Shown piece by piece: positions 23,042-34,436 of a stretch of 64,000 nucleotides of DNA. Numbering within the stretch: position 1 is the first letter of the stretch; each line of letters opens with the position of its first letter. The notes under the pieces were generated by a model. The model saw nothing but the letters and a program-made list of their open reading frames with translations, had not been told where the DNA came from and ran no database searches. Made by a program: the position numbers and the translations under genes. This DNA is from Tilletia caries (Eukaryota; Basidiomycota; Exobasidiomycetes; Tilletiales; Tilletiaceae). Location of the stretch: positions 1 to 64,000 of the forward strand of contig JALUTQ010000026.1 in assembly GCA_032718865.1 (NCBI GenBank). The letters run 5' to 3'.

Positions 23042-23320
23042 ACGAGCGCTTGGAGGGTCCGTACGCGGTGGAAGCGGCGTTGTGCGTGACCCGGGAGACA
23101 GTGGTGCCACCGTCGGCGCATGTGTGGGTACCGATCGACGGTGGATTTCTCGCTCCGACGGTTGACTATACGGTTTTTCCCCGTTTGTCCGTGACTCCGG
23201 ACGAGACGGGAGGACTGGCGGGCCCTGCGTGCGTGCTACAGCACAAAGCGCGGCATCACATCCTCCTGTGCAATTTCGGCCACGTTCCGATCCATCTCCA
23301 TCGGGGAACTGTGGTCGCAG

Positions 23321-26300
23321 ATGCGTCTGCTGCACGTCTGGGTGAGGTCACCAGGTCCTCCGGTCAAGTTTTTCCCGCTGTCCAAGACGGACAGTTTTCC
23401 GTCGTTTCCCTCCTCCTCTTCCGCTTATACCGTGTCGGCAGATGCTGAGCTTGACGCAGCCGCACCGCTCGATGCGTACTTGGGCGATGATGAGTCAGGG
23501 TCCGATCTCACTCGGGAGGCGGCGACGGTGCTGATAGATGAGACTTGGCGTGTAGGGGTTAACGCTGAAGGAGAGCCACCGGAGGGGATTGTGGCGTTGT
23601 TGCGTCGGCATGGCCCTGCGTTTGCGTTGGATAACCGTCCTGGCCGCATTGTTGATGCCGAGATGGAGATCCCTTTGCGGCCGGACGCCCCTGTCCGCCC
23701 TGAGGCTCCTCGTCGCGCAAGCCCTGATAAGTTGAAGGCCATGGATGCGGCTATCGACCAGTTGATCGATTGGGATGTCATCGAACCATCGTCAAGCTCC
23801 GTCTCCTTCCCTGTGTTGATGGTTCGGCAGCACGGCAAGTGGCGGTTTTTGTGTTGACTATCGGAACCTCAACTCCGCCACTGTGTCGGACCGGTATCCG
23901 TTGCCAACCACCGATGCAATCTTCCAGACGCTCGTGGGCAAACGCGTCTTCAGCGCCCTTGACGCCATCCGTGGCTACCACCAGCTTCCGGTCAAGTCCT
24001 CCGACCGATGGAAGACCGCGTTCGTGTGCCATCGGGGACTGTTTCAATATAAGACAGTCCCCTTTGGTCTCAAAGGGGCGCCTGCCGCGTTTCAGAGGCT
24101 CATGGATCGCATTCTTGGGGCGTTGCGGTGGGATCAGGCGGTCGTGTATATTGATGATGTGGTGGTCGCGAGTCGGGATGTCGAGGAGCACACCCGTGCT
24201 TTGGACACCTTGCTGTCGTCCGCGACGGCGTCTGGACTCAAGTTCAGTCCGTCGAAGTGCACGTTTGCCGTTCCGTCACTAGTACTCCTCGGTCGCAAGG
24301 TGTCTGGTGCGGGCGTTGCGATCTGGGGAGAACGCGCCAAGGCAGTCGAGGACTTGGCGCGGCCTAAGACGCTCCGAGAGCTGTATCATGTGCTCGGGTT
24401 GTTCGGGTACTATCGAGGTTTCATCCATCGATACGCCGAGGTTGCCGCCCCTCTACCGCGTCTGACTCGTGGATGGCGCTACGAGGAGGCGAATGGACGC
24501 TATCGTTTGGTGAATGTTGAGGGAAAACCTGCGTCCGCAGATAGTACCGTCATCGCGTGGGAGGACGCCCAGCAGGAGAGCTTCGATGCCTTAAAGAGAG
24601 CGATCTCCAGGCCGCCCACCTTGGCGCATCCCGACCCGACTCGCCCCTACGTCCTGTATGTGGACGCGAGCAAGACAGCATACGCAGCCATCCTTCATCA
24701 GGTCTTCGAGGAGACCACCGAGCTGCTCCCGCAGACGTCCTCCGCTCCGTCCGTTCATACGCAGTCCATTGCTCGACTTCCGCAAGGTTCGGCGCGTGAG
24801 CGATGGTCGGCATGGTTGCGTTCCGACCGTCATTTCGGTCCATTGCTGCGTAGGGTGGAAGCGGACGGGTCGGAGGATTGGGTGTTGCGGGATGGGGTCT
24901 TGTGCCGCCGTGTGGATGGCAAAGTTGCGCTGCCGGAGGCGGCTCTTCCTGAGCTTCTTCGTACTGTCCATGATGACGGTGGACACTTCGGTTTCTTCAA
25001 AACCTATCTCTCGCTTCACCGGCACTTCTGGCGTCCACAGCTGGCCAACAGTGTCCGCGCGTGGGTGAAGTTCTGTTCCGTGTGTCAACGCACAAAGAGG
25101 GCGAAGAGAACCGGCGTTCTTGATGTTGAGAATGATCCGCAGTTGCCGTTCGAGTTCATTTCCATGGACCTCCTACTGGGCCTTCCTCGGTCTCGGTCTG
25201 GGAACGATGCCGTCCTAGCAATCCTGGACGTGTTCAGCCGAATGATCCTGCTCGAGCCGTGCTCGTCATCCATCTCGGCCGAAGGGATTGCGGCCGTGAT
25301 CAGCAGCAGGGTCCTGCGTTTTGGCTGGAAGCCTCGACGAATCATCTCCGATTCCGAGGCTCGGATGTCGGGTTCTGTGATATCGCAGTTGGCGATGTCC
25401 ATGGGCGCGCATTTGGCTCCTTCGTCGCCATACCATCAGCAAGCGAACAATGTGGAACGAGCGATTCAAACCGTTCAAACCGTGCTCCAGACGATGTGTC
25501 TCGATTCTCGAGCCCATTGGGACACGCGCGTTGTTCCCTCCGTGGAGCTGGCCATGAATTCGGCACCGTCCGTGACGACTGGTCATCGCCCGTTTGACCT
25601 GGTTTTCGTCAGTCATCCGGAGGTTGTTCACGCCGTGTTTGATGCCGACGAGCATCTGGGCGTCTCGGCGTTTTCAGAGCGGCTTGCGGCGGCGGAGGAA
25701 CGATTGGATGATGCGCGGCGGGCCATCGCAGCAGCTAGGCGAGAACAGAAGCAACGCTACGATCGGCTCCGGTCGTCCCCTGCGACCCTCGCGCCCGGTG
25801 ATTCGGTCTTCGTTCGCTTGTCCGATCGACCTGTCCCAGGCGCTGTCCGGACTAAGCTGGATCCACGCAAGATGGGGCCTTGGAAGGTTGCGGAGGTCCA
25901 GTCACCCCATCGTGTCCGATTGCAGCTGCCTGTCGACGTGAACATCGATGACGAGTTCAATATCGAGCAGCTGGACAGGGTTCCGCCGCCCGAACTGGAT
26001 CCGTTTGCTGCGGATCGGGTCTTGTTGGATGAAGGTCGGCATGGCGAGCTGCTCGACGACGCCGACGCTGGTGTAAACGCTGATGCGGAGAGTCTGTCCC
26101 CGGATCACGAGGAGACGGAGGATGTTCAGCCGATGTCTCGTCCTATGCGTTCTCGCGTCGCTCCAACTCACCTTCGTGATTTCTCCATCGGCGCGTTGTA
26201 TGAGCGAGCTGTCCTGGACGAGGCCTTGCGGGGACCGATCCATCGTCCTCGTCGACTGCAGTTTGGGGATCGGTCGGTGTTGCTGGTGGAACATCCCGTG

Positions 26301-26609
26301 GCGTATTTGTCGCGGTTGACCAGCCCGACGGAGCAGAAACTCGCCGCTCCGGAGCTGGAGTTGTCCTGCCTTGCGTGGGCGTTTGCGCGTTGGGGTCACC
26401 TGTTGGAGGGCGCACAAGTGACGGTGGTAACGGACCACAGTCCGATGAGCGCGATGTTGACATCCTCGTCAAACGTCAGCTACGGGCCGGTAATCACGCG
26501 TTGCCGAGCCGTTCTAATGCCTCACCTTGGGAACTTGCGCTTCTCGGTCAAACCTGGTCGCCTTCACGCCAATGCTGATGCGCTATCCCGGTTGCCTACG
26601 AACCCGTGA
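23321..26609 (+). CDS. Pol polyprotein with RNase H split by integrase
   Basis: Reverse transcriptase begins near 23560 and changes frame once at T5 23846-23850 (between GKWRF and the VDYRNLN block). From 23883 a single 908-codon frame holds the rest. Visible motifs are PFGLKGAPAAF and YIDD (catalytic), then YVDASKTAYAAILHQ, the first RNase H strands with catalytic Asp. The integrase zinc finger (H..H..CSVCQRTK near 24970-25100) and catalytic core (SMDLL, SDSEARM, NNVERAI) follow, then a GPY/F-like module (KMGPWKV). After a linker the remaining RNase H appears: HPVAYLSRLTSP, ELELSCLAWAF, VVTDHSPM and NADALSR, ending at 26609. Normal Ty3/gypsy Pol has RNase H whole and before integrase. Here it is divided between its second and third strands. 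Confidence 0.88.
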
Positions 26610-26632
26610 CGGTTCGTTTTTGTCGGTGGGGA

Positions 26633-26906
26633 TGTGCTGGTTGAGTAGCTACGGTTCTCTTTCTATTTCTCCAATTGCTTTCCATTCTCCCTTTGTTCTC
26701 CACACGTGGCTCCCACGTGTTTCCTCCACCTCCACTTCTTCCCACGACTCGATGCCTCTCTTCCTCCTCTCTTGATGACTTCCCACTTGTATTCTCTCTC
26801 TTCTTCCCTTTCTGCCTTGCAATCAATCCTCAGACAGCTTCTTCTTACCATAAAACTGAGCATCAGGATTGCTCATACTGACAGGTCCGGACTCCTGTCT
26901 AGTATA
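26633..26906 (+). repeat. 3' LTR of the gypsy element
   Basis: Identical over 274 bp to the 5' LTR at 20047-20320 and followed by the CACTC target duplication. Confidence 0.96.
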
Positions 26907-26911
26907 CACTC

Positions 26912-27364
26912 ACCCAACACGAAGACGAGTGCGTCTCTGTGGCAGAGTGCAGATCACTACTCGAAGTTTAAAAGAACGATCTGGATTCTGGATTGACGCT
27001 GATCGAAAAAAGTTCTCTTTTTTGTGATGAGAACGCTGTTCACAGACATAGAGATGTACACCATGAGTCATGACAATCGAGATCAGCAAGCATTCTGCCA
27101 ACGCCCAACACTAATTCGACGGGATGTGATCCTATACTCACCGTTTCCTCGATAGTCGATGGTCTCTTGAACGAACGCCGACTGCTCCAGACTTCAATGT
27201 CTGGATATGAACAGCTTCAGCGAAATATAGATCGTTTTCCGACTGTCGATGCGTTGATGAGGTGTCGATCGAGATGCGTTGCGTTGCGTTGCGTTGCGTT
27301 GACCGAAGAACGCAAACAAAGGGGAGACATGTGAAGACCACGTGACATGCGGACAAGGCAATTA
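26912..27364. other. Intergenic sequence with a GCGTT microsatellite
   Basis: No gene was recognised. Five tandem GCGTT units lie at about 27276-27300. If the decayed gene at 18541-19954 once extended upstream, its 5' part should lie here, but no matching exon could be identified. Confidence 0.45.
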
Positions 27365-27745
27365 GAGCAGTTTGCATATTGCTTCGAGCGAATTAATTAA
27401 TTTTGCGGGCAAAACGCGAGGAGACACAAAAAGTCTGTGAGGGTCTCAAGTACCATGACCGGCCAGCAGCCAGCACTCACCACGTCGAAGGTACAGTTCA
27501 CATCATACCTCAGGCCTCAGTAGCTGCACTCTGTCGTTGTGCCGGTCGGGCACGGGCGAGGTCTTGCTGTGGGCCTGGCTTCGCGAGGTGAGAGGTCCCG
27601 TCGCGCAGGATTTGTGGGCGAGGCCATCGTGTAAAGCGGTCCAAGAGACGCTGTGAGACTCCAAAGTCACGATAATAACCATGAAACTCAGGTTGGCGGG
27701 CGTAAAATATATATTTCCGATTCCGAAGCAATATGCAAACTGCTC
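27365..27745. mobile_element. 381-bp MITE with TA target site
   Basis: Perfect 22-bp inverted repeats starting GAGCAGTTTGCATATTGCTT lie at both ends, flanked by TA (27363-27364 and 27746-27747). The interior has no convincing coding sequence. Small size, TA target and short TIRs fit a Stowaway-like (Tc1/mariner-derived) MITE. It is a different family from the CAGCAACC elements in this window and lies in the upstream region of the ankyrin gene. Confidence 0.8.
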
Positions 27746-27862
27746 TAAGAGCTCGCTTCCATGGCCGACATGTAGGCCACATTCTACTTTTACTCGTTGT
27801 TGATGTCCACCAAGTACCAACTTCGTTCTCCGGGTCCATTCCCGGTGCAAGGTAGAAAGAAG

Positions 27863-29748
27863 ATGTCAAGATCCATGTATCAGGACTACAGACCAGCTGT
27901 GGCGTTCCCCAACGACGCAGCCCCGGATGGTCCTCCACCAATGGCATGGTACGAGCCGCGGATGGCCAACGGCATGGTGAGTCGAGCGACGGAGAGTAGT
28001 GTCTCCAAAGTTAGATGGATCTGACAACTTTTTTCTGCTCTTCGGACCTCTCCCCCTCAAAGCAAATCATTCAGCCGCATGCTCATAGCTATGGTGGAAT
28101 CCGCAAGGTCGGTGACCCACATGACCCCTGGGATTACCGTGACGAGGATGGAACGGGTGACCTTTTCGAAGAGCCCAGCTACCCGGACGACCTATTTCAA
28201 GATCCGTATGGCGAGTTCGGCAAGCTCGGGTGGGTGGCAAGCCGCAACGCCGACCTGCCCTTATCATCTGCCGTGGAGAAAGGGGATGTCGATGCTGTCC
28301 GCACTTTGTTGGACGACAGCACGTCGGACAGCAAGATAGCCCTTCTCAGCGCATCGCATCCCGACACGGGCGAGGCCGCCGTGCACATCGCCGCAGCAAC
28401 ATGCCAAGTCGGTATTCTCGAATTCCTGATCAAGGCCGGTGCTCAGGTGGACATGCTCGACCGTCAAGGATGGAGCCCGATCATGTACCTGGCCTTCCAC
28501 TCCGGGGAGCCCGTTCGCACCGGTCGGGTTCCAGTCTCTGCCCTTCAAGAATGCGTCAAGGTTCTGCTCGACAATGGTGCCGATCCACTCCTCATGTCGG
28601 CTGCCAATCCTCGAAGGGACATATCGGACTGGCATGGCAACAGCATCGATTGGGCTTCCCTCTCATGGAATCATGCCTTCTTACGGGCCGTGATCCCGCG
28701 CTTGTCTGGAGAAGCTCCATTGCGAGAAGAACCGGTTCCAGCGTCTTCTGACCCAAGGGTTACATGGGGCCTCCCGCAGCCACGACTCGGCTCGCGGTTT
28801 GTCATGGACAGCGTTCACCCGTTCTGGCGCGGCGTCGGCCATCCACGCAGGATCATCATCAGCAGTGGGCAGTCTCCCTTCGATGACCCATCTTCTTCTG
28901 GCGACTACTCGTGGGACTTCACCGGATCGCGCCTGGTCAAGGCGGTTGTGTCTGAGAATGCCACCTTGCCGATACATCCAACCAATGACGACGTTGCGTA
29001 CTGTAACATCTCCGAGTGGGAAAAGACGCTGAACGCGCTGCTCGATGGTGGTGCCGAGGTCAAGCTGCTGCCAGAGCTTTGGTACACAGGCCATTTCAGC
29101 GTACCAGCCCGCGTCGCTCTGAGGTTGTTCGACGCCAGCAAGATCGACGTCACCCAAAACGTCCCCTTCCATCCTTCGCAGAACTCAAACGGAGGCTCCC
29201 TTGCCGCACGCATCGTCGAATCCGAGCTGTGTTCCGCGTTCTCCGAGGCAGTTCCACTCGTCCGAGGACTGAAGGATCGCGGCGTGGACATCATCAACGC
29301 CAGACTGCTGCCAAAGCCATATGCGGACGTGCCTCGCCTTCAGGCTCCGCTCACGCACCTGACCCAAGCGGTGGCTCGACGCACGGCGCAAAAGTACGAG
29401 GAGCAGGCACGGAAGAACGGCGAAAGTACGGAGGCGAGCGAGAGAGGAAGCTCCGAAACGTTCAAGCGTGTGCATGGGCAGCCGGTACCCATCCTCGCTC
29501 TCGCAGTGGCGACTTTGGACCCGGATCTCATCGACTACCTCATCGGGCTCGGCGTATCGACTGAACCAAAGGACTTCCGATGGAGCGACTTCCTGCCTTC
29601 GCCCAAGCTCGAAACGATTTGGCCAACTACCAACACCTTCTGCCGGCATCTGCTTCCCGCTCGGCCGTGTGGCGACGACTTGTTCGCTGCATACCTTCTC
29701 CGCCGGAATGCCACCTGTGCCAAGCTCGACTCCTTGGGCCTGTCATGA
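27863..29748 (+). CDS. Ankyrin-repeat protein, two exons
   Basis: Exon 1 is 27863-27976 and exon 2 is 28063-29748, with a GTGAGT donor and an AAAG acceptor in phase 0. Together they encode 599 residues. The N-terminal 60 residues are Pro/Tyr-rich. Ankyrin-like repeats span about residues 100-220: LPLSSAVEKGDVDAVRTLL, AAVHIAAATCQVGILEFLIKAG, and CVKVLLDNGADPLL. Weaker repeat-like pieces occur later (TLNALLDGGAEVKLL and LALAVATLDPDLIDYLI). There is no signal peptide or membrane segment, so the protein is probably intracellular and binds other proteins. No enzyme domain was seen. It is convergent with the chitinase, 174 bp away. Confidence 0.85.
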
Positions 29749-29922
29749 ATTTCTTATAGCTAGGAAGATTGCAATATAGACATTCTTCAGCAGAAGACGG
29801 ATGATAGTAATCAACCAACTCTTTCAGCAATTGTGACAGCGAATGAAAGATGAAGAGAGGGTTCATTGCGTATGGATCTGAGTGGCATGGGTGCACCAAG
29901 GTGCTTCACGAAATTCCGACCC

Positions 29923-32900
29923 TCAATTTACGCACTGGCCCGAGTATAGAGCGAGCGAGAATTTGTCCTGGCACTGTGAAAGGTCGACCGTACTCCACAC
30001 ACCATTCCCCTGGCACACGCGCTGTTGCTGGCCGAGCACAACACCGGCAGAGTCGCATGGTAGTGACGCAGACGATCCTACCGGCGTGGCTGGCCAGAGT
30101 CCGTCAAGTGGGCAGCCGCTGAAGCTGTCGATAACAGCTCGGGTGAATTGGTAGTCTTTTGTGTCCAGATCGACAGCCCAGACCTGAAAAGAGAGGCAGA
30201 GATGGGGACATCAATCATTCCGGCAGTTCGTCACTGAACGAGGATGTGGAGCGTAGTAATCAACTCACCATGCCTCCTCGGAGATTCTTCTGCTTGATGA
30301 TGCTGACTTTGTCACGGATAGACTGGTCATTGTCGAATCCGACCCATTGGTCACTGTGGAATGATGAGCAGACATGACGCGTCAGTCTTCAGCTGTTCGT
30401 GGCCCTCAGAAACATCGAGCGATATCCAGATACGCACTCGAATGTCATCCACGCGCCGTCGCCTGGCTTGTAAAAGTAGTGTGACTGCGCCTGGCCGAGG
30501 GAGTCGAACACGTTCAAGATCTCCTGTAGTCACGAGTTGGATGGTTCGTCGTCAAGCATGGAATCACAGATGGATCAGTATCGCATTGGATCGAAGCACA
30601 GTTGAGTTCAACATACCATGATTTCAAAGTAACCCAAGTAGCCAGGCTGAGGCGGAGAAGCAAAGACACGTAGGGGTCAGCTCAAGGTGATGGAAGCTGG
30701 GAGAAGGAATGGTACGGAATTCCTGCAGGCGTACATACTTCTGCTGTGCATCTGCCGGCCACACCGCCGGTTCCCAGCGACCCGGGCGTGTTCTTGTTGA
30801 CGTCGTTCAGCGTCCAGACACGTCCGTACGCAGGTAGACCGGCATTGATCTTCTGGGGATCTACTCCGCCGTTGAGGTATAGATCGATGGCGGAAGTGAA
30901 GGACCAAGTGGGCAGGAAGGTGTCCCGGACTGGTGCAGTAGTACTAAAGTGATATGGAAGTGAAAATACTGCGTGAGAAGCCGACCATGCGCAAACATCC
31001 AATGTGAGCGCGTTCGAACTCACTCGACTTGGTTCTCCCAGTTTCCGTACTAAGGATAAAGAGCAGAGTCCACATCTCAGCACCGAAGCCTGAAGTTCTG
31101 CAAAAACTTCGACCAGTTGGCACTCACAAAGTCGTAACTCATAAGGTTGTACCTTCATTAAGAATATAAAGAGCAGAGTTAGTGCGAGCTTTGAACCTGA
31201 GTATGGACCCGCAAAGAGAAGAAGATGGCCTCACCAGTCGATGTATTGGGATACCGCTTTGATATCAAAAAGCTTGACCTTATCTGGGTCCGCCGGAGCA
31301 GCAATGGTAATAAGAAGCGGTGCTTTCCCACTCGCAGACGCCTCGTTCGTAAACGCCGTCCGCATCTCTTTGATAAGCGTCAAGAAGTTGGCACCGTCGG
31401 CAGATGAGCCGCCCCGAGTCGTGTCTCCGACATACTCCCAGTCATAATCGACGCCGTCGAATCCGAGATCGCGAGCCCAGGAGATGCAGCTTTTGATGAA
31501 AGCGGCGCGATTGGCAGAACTGGCGACCATGTTGGAGAACACCTTTGAGTAGTCGATTCCGCCTGGATTGCATTCAAAAGACAGTCAGAAGGAAAGCCCT
31601 ATACTTTTGCTCGAGGTGTGATGTGCGTAACGTACCTGTAAATTTGGTGGGACCGTCGGTAAAAGTCCACCCGCCGACTGAGAAGGAGGTTCGGATGCTG
31701 GGATTGGCTCCTTTCAAAAACTTGTTCATACGCATCGACAGGTCGCGGTCGTCGGTTTCATGCGGGATGATGGTGAAGTTGGTGTCCGAAAGGAAGACGA
31801 AGGCATAGTTGATGTGGGTGTAGATGAACGGATTGATGTTCTCAGGAAGGTGCATGTCCGAGAGCTTGCAGGCGGGCGTGTGTGGGTCGACACCGCGGTA
31901 CTGAGCCCAGCTGGACCAGTAACCGACCAAAGCACGGCCGCTGAGGGCCCCGGAGGGAGGATGGTATAGCTTGGAGAGGTCTACGGCAGGGGCAGGGGGT
32001 CCCTTAGGCGGAGGCGGTGGTCCGTCATTCACGCAGCCGCTCTGGCAATTCTGCGAGGTCAAACAGTACTCCGCGGTTGTCCCTATAGAGGAAAAGCAGG
32101 AAGTTGATAAAGGTCCACAGTTCGGATAGATAATCGGTCAGCGGTCAGCCTGTTGATCGATATGTCACTTCTGCGTCGAGCATCACAGGGCCATCTTTGG
32201 TCAGACCGGAGAAAAGTGACAGTGGACAGACTTACCGCACGATCCGTACTGACTGCAGCACTGGCCGGTCGGGCACAGCGCGTTGTTATACAGCAACCTG
32301 CAAAATGGATGACACTCGATAAATTGCTGTGTGCACACACTTAAAAGTTTGAGACCCGAAAGACTGCAGCGATACCCATATGGCTGAGTCACACCACCCA
32401 ACCCACGTCGCGAGAATCAGCACTCACTCAACATTTACTGAGGAGGATTAATCCCTTCAGCGTGCTCGCATACGGCAGAGTACTTCAATCTTGGACTCTT
32501 GACACTATGGTGTCTCTGCTCTTCTTTCTCTCCCGCTCCTGCTTCGTTGCTCACCCCTCTCTTGCTGACCTTTGCTTTCTTCACTTACCTCACTTAATAT
32601 CTTTTTCTACTCTCTAGTCTCCATCCAGGCCTCTCTCATATCCCTCTCTCTTTCTCCCGTCTCCCCAACTTCTTGTCCTACAAGTACCCGTGCCTGTGAC
32701 CGACTCACCGACCGCATCAAGACTGCTTTCGACAACGGCAACGAGGACGGAGGATATCGATGGCCGCAGACGCATCACGCAGACGCAAGAGAGGACGAGC
32801 CAGGAGAGCAGCCGAAACCGCAGCCCAGCTCATCTTCTTCCGAACTCCTCCACCAGTACCGACCGAGGCGACCAGCCCAAGCTCATCTCCTGCGGCTCCT

Positions 32901-33773
32901 GCCTGGGGTCTCCCTGCCTCACAAGCCACATGGCTTCATTCACAATTCACGCCGATGCAAGCTCATATCGTCCAACATGCTTCCCCGCCCACCCCCACAG
33001 GTACACATTGTCCCACACACTCCCCAGACTCGTTCGAGCAGCACAGTATCGGTGGGCGCGTGGTACGGGTCCCGCAGGCGATCAGTCGGCCGGGGTCGCC
33101 CGTTTCGGTGGCGAGGACGCATCAGCGAGGAAGGGGAGACTCGGTCTCTGTTGCCGTGTCAGATCAGAGCGCTCTCGACAGTGTCTCTCTCAACATATGC
33201 TGTTCTCGGCTCTCTATTTTCCCCCTCCCTCCTTCATTCGCTATCCCGCGCGCTCCTTCTTCCTCTTCGCGTTTTCTCTTCTTTTTCCGGGAACCTGTAA
33301 CAGCGCGCTACAGTCGCGCATCCATCAAGACCTTCCTGTCTCATGAAGCATGAGGCATGAGGCAGCATGAAGTTTGACGTCTGCGCAGGCGAACGAAAGA
33401 ATGCGTGAAATGTGAATGAATCGTCACACACTTGGGACGCTTGAGACGCTCAGACTTTCGGGTCTCAAACTTTTAAGTGTGTGCACACAGCAACTTATCG
33501 AGTGTCATCCATTTTGCAGGTTGCTGTACCTCGATCCACAGCCATCTGGCGAGAGTAAGAGTAAGGATAGTCGGCAGTCAGCGGTCAGCGAATGGACAGC
33601 TTCGAGGCGAGAGGGAGAGAGAGAATGTCGATTGGGGAGTACATAGAGAGGCCACGCCCGGGCGCAACCTCATTTCTCGCCCTCCACATGACAACAACAA
33701 GAGGGAGTGACTCACAAGAAAGGACCATCGTCGGCAAGGCTGCCAAAGCCAAGATCATGTACTTGATCCTCAT
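29923..33773 (-). CDS. GH18 chitinase with CBM18, exon 2 holding a transposon
   Basis: A secreted endochitinase-type enzyme. The minus-strand exons are 33773-33716, 33545-33527 plus 32288-32236 (one exon split by the element at 32291-33526), 32082-31636, 31562-31235, 31152-31128, 31049-31024, 30943-30739, 30646-30617, 30523-30438, 30353-30269 and 30183-29923. Without the element they sum to 1623 nt (540 aa) with all phases matching. Residues 1-19 are a signal peptide. Residues 20-62 form a CBM18 chitin-binding domain (CPTGQCCSQYGSCG). The GH18 barrel follows with SVGGWTF and the catalytic DGVDYDWEY (Glu acid/base), and WYNLMSYDF. The Cys-rich tail ends at 29923. The start at 33773 was chosen because the signal peptide begins there; an upstream in-frame ATG exists at 33926. 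Whether the gene is broken or spliced around the element is discussed as a finding. Confidence 0.9.
32291..33526. mobile_element. TIR transposon (CAGCAACC family), copy 2, inside the chitinase
   Basis: The 1236-bp element has the same roughly 70-bp inverted ends as the element at 9650-12431 (CAGCAACCTGCAAAATGGAT ... GTTTGAGACCCGAA), flanked by TA at 32289-32290 and 33527-33528. No transposase is present. Its interior looks like captured promoter and 5'-exon sequence: a long pyrimidine-rich leader around 32500-32660 and then an Arg/Pro/Ser-rich open frame around 32690-33350 that I cannot identify. It sits in the chitin-binding exon of the chitinase gene. Confidence 0.92.
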
Positions 33774-34436
33774 CTTCGCCTTCAGGGAGGTTGTCTTCAC
33801 CGCGCTCAAGATCTGGAAGGTGGGAGGGGGGATAGGAGGGAACAGCGAACTCAGCAGGGGACGAAGAACAGAAAAGGGAAGAGAGGGAGGGCCATGGACC
33901 CAGGCGGCACCCAGGACAACACTCAAGCCTCAAGCCAGGGCCGGGGCGGATGGCAAGGACGGGTGAACCTCGAACAAAAGCAAGGCGGGGAAGGCCGATG
34001 GAGGGAAGAGAGTCGTACGAGTGTTGCGCGACGCGCGAAGAAGGGAAGCAGCTGGCCCAGTACTGAGTACTGAGGCCTGAGGCCTGAGGCCTGAGGCACT
34101 GTCCACTGAGGTACCGAGCACAGCTGGCGGTGAAGCGAGCAGCCGCCTTCTCGGAGATCGTCGTGAATTCGCAAATTAGCATCAGCCCCGACGCATTCAT
34201 TGATGCTTGATGACTACCGCCTATTGTCTGCGAGGATTACCCTGACCATTCCCCAGCCGACCTTCCCTTCTTCCCTCCGCGCTCCTCCTGCACAGAGCAC
34301 ACTGACCACTGACTACATACTGACCACTTCCCCTTCCCCCCTCCCCCTTTTCCCTCCCTTCTCTTTCTCCCCTCCCACCACAGGTCCATTTGGAAGAGCT
34401 CGAGTGTTCGATCTTCTCATCGAGCTCGGCCTGATC
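33774..34436. promoter_or_regulatory. Shared upstream region of the chitinase and LysM genes
   Basis: The 663 bp between the two divergent start codons hold a GGCCTGA tandem run (about 34077-34096) and a pyrimidine-rich leader (about 34320-34380) before the LysM gene. No specific factor site is certain. The head-to-head layout makes co-regulation of the two chitin-related genes plausible. Confidence 0.5.

Larger units (their letters stand above)
20047..26906 (+). mobile_element. Ty3/gypsy LTR retrotransposon with identical LTRs
   Basis: The full element is 6860 bp, flanked by the 5-bp duplication CACTC (20042-20046 and 26907-26911). Its two 274-bp LTRs are identical base for base, so insertion was very recent or the LTRs were homogenised. 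A primer-binding-site-like TGGTGATAAG follows the 5' LTR and a GGTGGGGA purine tract precedes the 3' LTR. It codes in order for Gag with a zinc knuckle, an aspartic protease, reverse transcriptase with YIDD, the start of RNase H, integrase, and the rest of RNase H. The placement of polymerase before integrase marks the Ty3/gypsy order. The coding region changes frame at least six times, each time at a run of five C or T. Confidence 0.96.

Noticed and set aside
21703..23857. Programmed ribosomal frameshifting between gag, protease and pol
   Set aside because: Retroelements often use one programmed shift, but here there are at least six, in both directions, and the same kind of break occurs in host genes on both strands at plain homopolymer runs.
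27365..27745. Third copy of the CAGCAACC transposon family
   Set aside because: It also has a TA target, but its terminal repeat (GAGCAGTTTGC) shares no sequence with that family.
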